Below are positions 4,945 to 5,589 of a DNA stretch of 5,589 nucleotides, one piece after another (position 1 is the stretch's first letter; the number at the start of each line of letters is the position of its first letter). The DNA is from Balneolaceae bacterium (GTDB taxonomy: Bacteria; Bacteroidota; Rhodothermia; Balneolales; Balneolaceae), in NCBI GenBank assembly GCA_021767245.1, contig JAASTO010000173.1:1-5589 (forward strand). Reading direction: 5' to 3'. Both the position numbers and the translations under genes were made by a program. The notes under the pieces were generated by a model. That model was not told the DNA's origin, did not search any database, and saw nothing but the letters and a program-made list of their open reading frames with translations.

Positions 4945-5589
4945 GGTTCAGGGAAAAGTGATCTCGAATCAGCTTCTGACTTTTATGGATCATATTTCTC
5001 CTATTGCAGAAGCCTATCGCCGGTTACGGATCAACGTGGTGTATTCCAATCCGGATAAAGAATTCAAAGTGATCATGGTTACCAGCTCCGGAAAAGGGGA
5101 AGGAAAAAGTACCATTGCCTCGAACCTGGCGGTGACCTTTGCAGAAGCTGAAAAGAGTGTGCTCCTGGTGGATCTGGATCTGCGTCGCCCAACATTACAC
5201 AAGATCTTTGGTGAAAATAAAGAACCCGGACTGGTTGAGATGCTGTTTGAAACGGAAGGCTTTGACAGTACCATCAAAGAGACCATCGCCCCGAATGTGT
5301 ATCTGATCACCGTGGGTAAGAAAACCCCGGAACCGGCTACCGTACTGGATAGTCAGCGTCTGAAAACCGTCCTTGATAAGCTCAAGGATCGCTACGATCA
5401 TATCATTCTTGATACCGCTCCATACGGCATCATTTCGGATTCAGCTTCTTTGGTTCGCCTGACGGATGGTATTATTGTTGCAGCCCGATTTGGCGTCACC
5501 GCCAAAAAAGAGCTCGATTTCACCCTCGAAGGACTGGAACAGCTTAATGCCGAGATTCTGGGACTTGTCCTCAACGCTTTCGATCCCAA
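4931..5589 (+). CDS. BY-type tyrosine autokinase domain (Wzc/CapB-like), 3' end missing
   Basis: The frame starting at ATG 4931 is open to the window edge (219 full codons). It contains the signature of CpsD/CapB/Wzc kinases: HISPIAEAYRRLRIN (21-35, the 'SPIAEAYR' motif), Walker A SSGKGEGKST (52-61, catalytic K59), Walker A' LLVDLDLRRP (78-87, D81 and D83), and Walker B IILDTAP (158-164, D161), followed by DSASLVRLTDGIIVAA. These proteins autophosphorylate a C-terminal tyrosine cluster to control polysaccharide assembly; that cluster would lie past the window. The usual Walker A form is SSxPGEGKS; here lysine (K55) replaces the proline. Partner: the co-polymerase it overlaps by 14 bases, whose cytoplasmic end normally activates the kinase. 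Most relatives in these phyla are, to my knowledge, one fused polypeptide of about 800 residues, so this may be the 3' half of a split gene. Confidence 0.9.
   Translation, partial: MKSFEVQGKVISNQLLTFMDHISPIAEAYRRLRINVVYSNPDKEFKVIMVTSSGKGEGKSTIASNLAVTFAEAEKSVLLVDLDLRRPTLHKIFGENKEPGLVEMLFETEGFDSTIKETIAPNVYLITVGKKTPEPATVLDSQRLKTVLDKLKDRYDHIILDTAPYGIISDSASLVRLTDGIIVAARFGVTAKKELDFTLEGLEQLNAEILGLVLNAFDP

Overview
The window most resembles a chromosomal stretch from the FCB superphylum (Bacteroidota, Balneolota or Rhodothermota). Pointers are A-rich leaders with no strong Shine-Dalgarno before most genes, an intergenic tract full of short palindromic repeats, and a polysaccharide-export kinase system of the style seen in those phyla. 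The phylum call is inference; there is no rRNA or other marker gene here.

Layout: (1) Positions 1-199, minus strand: the start of a small antitoxin gene of the 'putative addiction module component' type, running off the left edge; its expected ParE/RelE-like toxin would lie outside the window. (2) Positions 200-1857: about 1.65 kb without a convincing gene. Most of it (roughly 354-1735) is a mosaic of repeats: a long, almost identical direct duplication (425-679 and 959-1234), a third partial copy (718-877), an older diverged pair (354-421 and 1383-1452), and at least three 'gggcaacc' units carrying hairpins. Small GC-rich palindromes are present in one copy and absent from the matching place in another. 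(3) Positions 1858-2574: a complete calcineurin-like metallophosphoesterase with all its metal-binding motifs. (4) Positions 2659-3198: a short exported protein with one SLBB-like domain and a C-terminal membrane segment. (5) Positions 3286-4944: a Wzz/GumC-type chain-length and co-polymerase membrane protein. (6) Positions 4931-5589: the cytoplasmic tyrosine-kinase (BY-kinase) domain, running off the right edge.

Items 4-6 read as one envelope-polysaccharide export module: periplasmic/outer-envelope SLBB protein, inner-membrane co-polymerase, and its kinase. The kinase lies in the +1 frame relative to the co-polymerase and overlaps it by 14 bases at a TTT TGA site. It may be a true two-gene CapA/CapB arrangement with coupled translation, a programmed +1 frameshift, or a one-base error/mutation splitting an ordinary fused Wzc-like gene.

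I do not see a clear new multi-gene system. The best leads are the split kinase junction, the repeat mosaic with its inserted palindromes, and the unusually short membrane-anchored SLBB protein.
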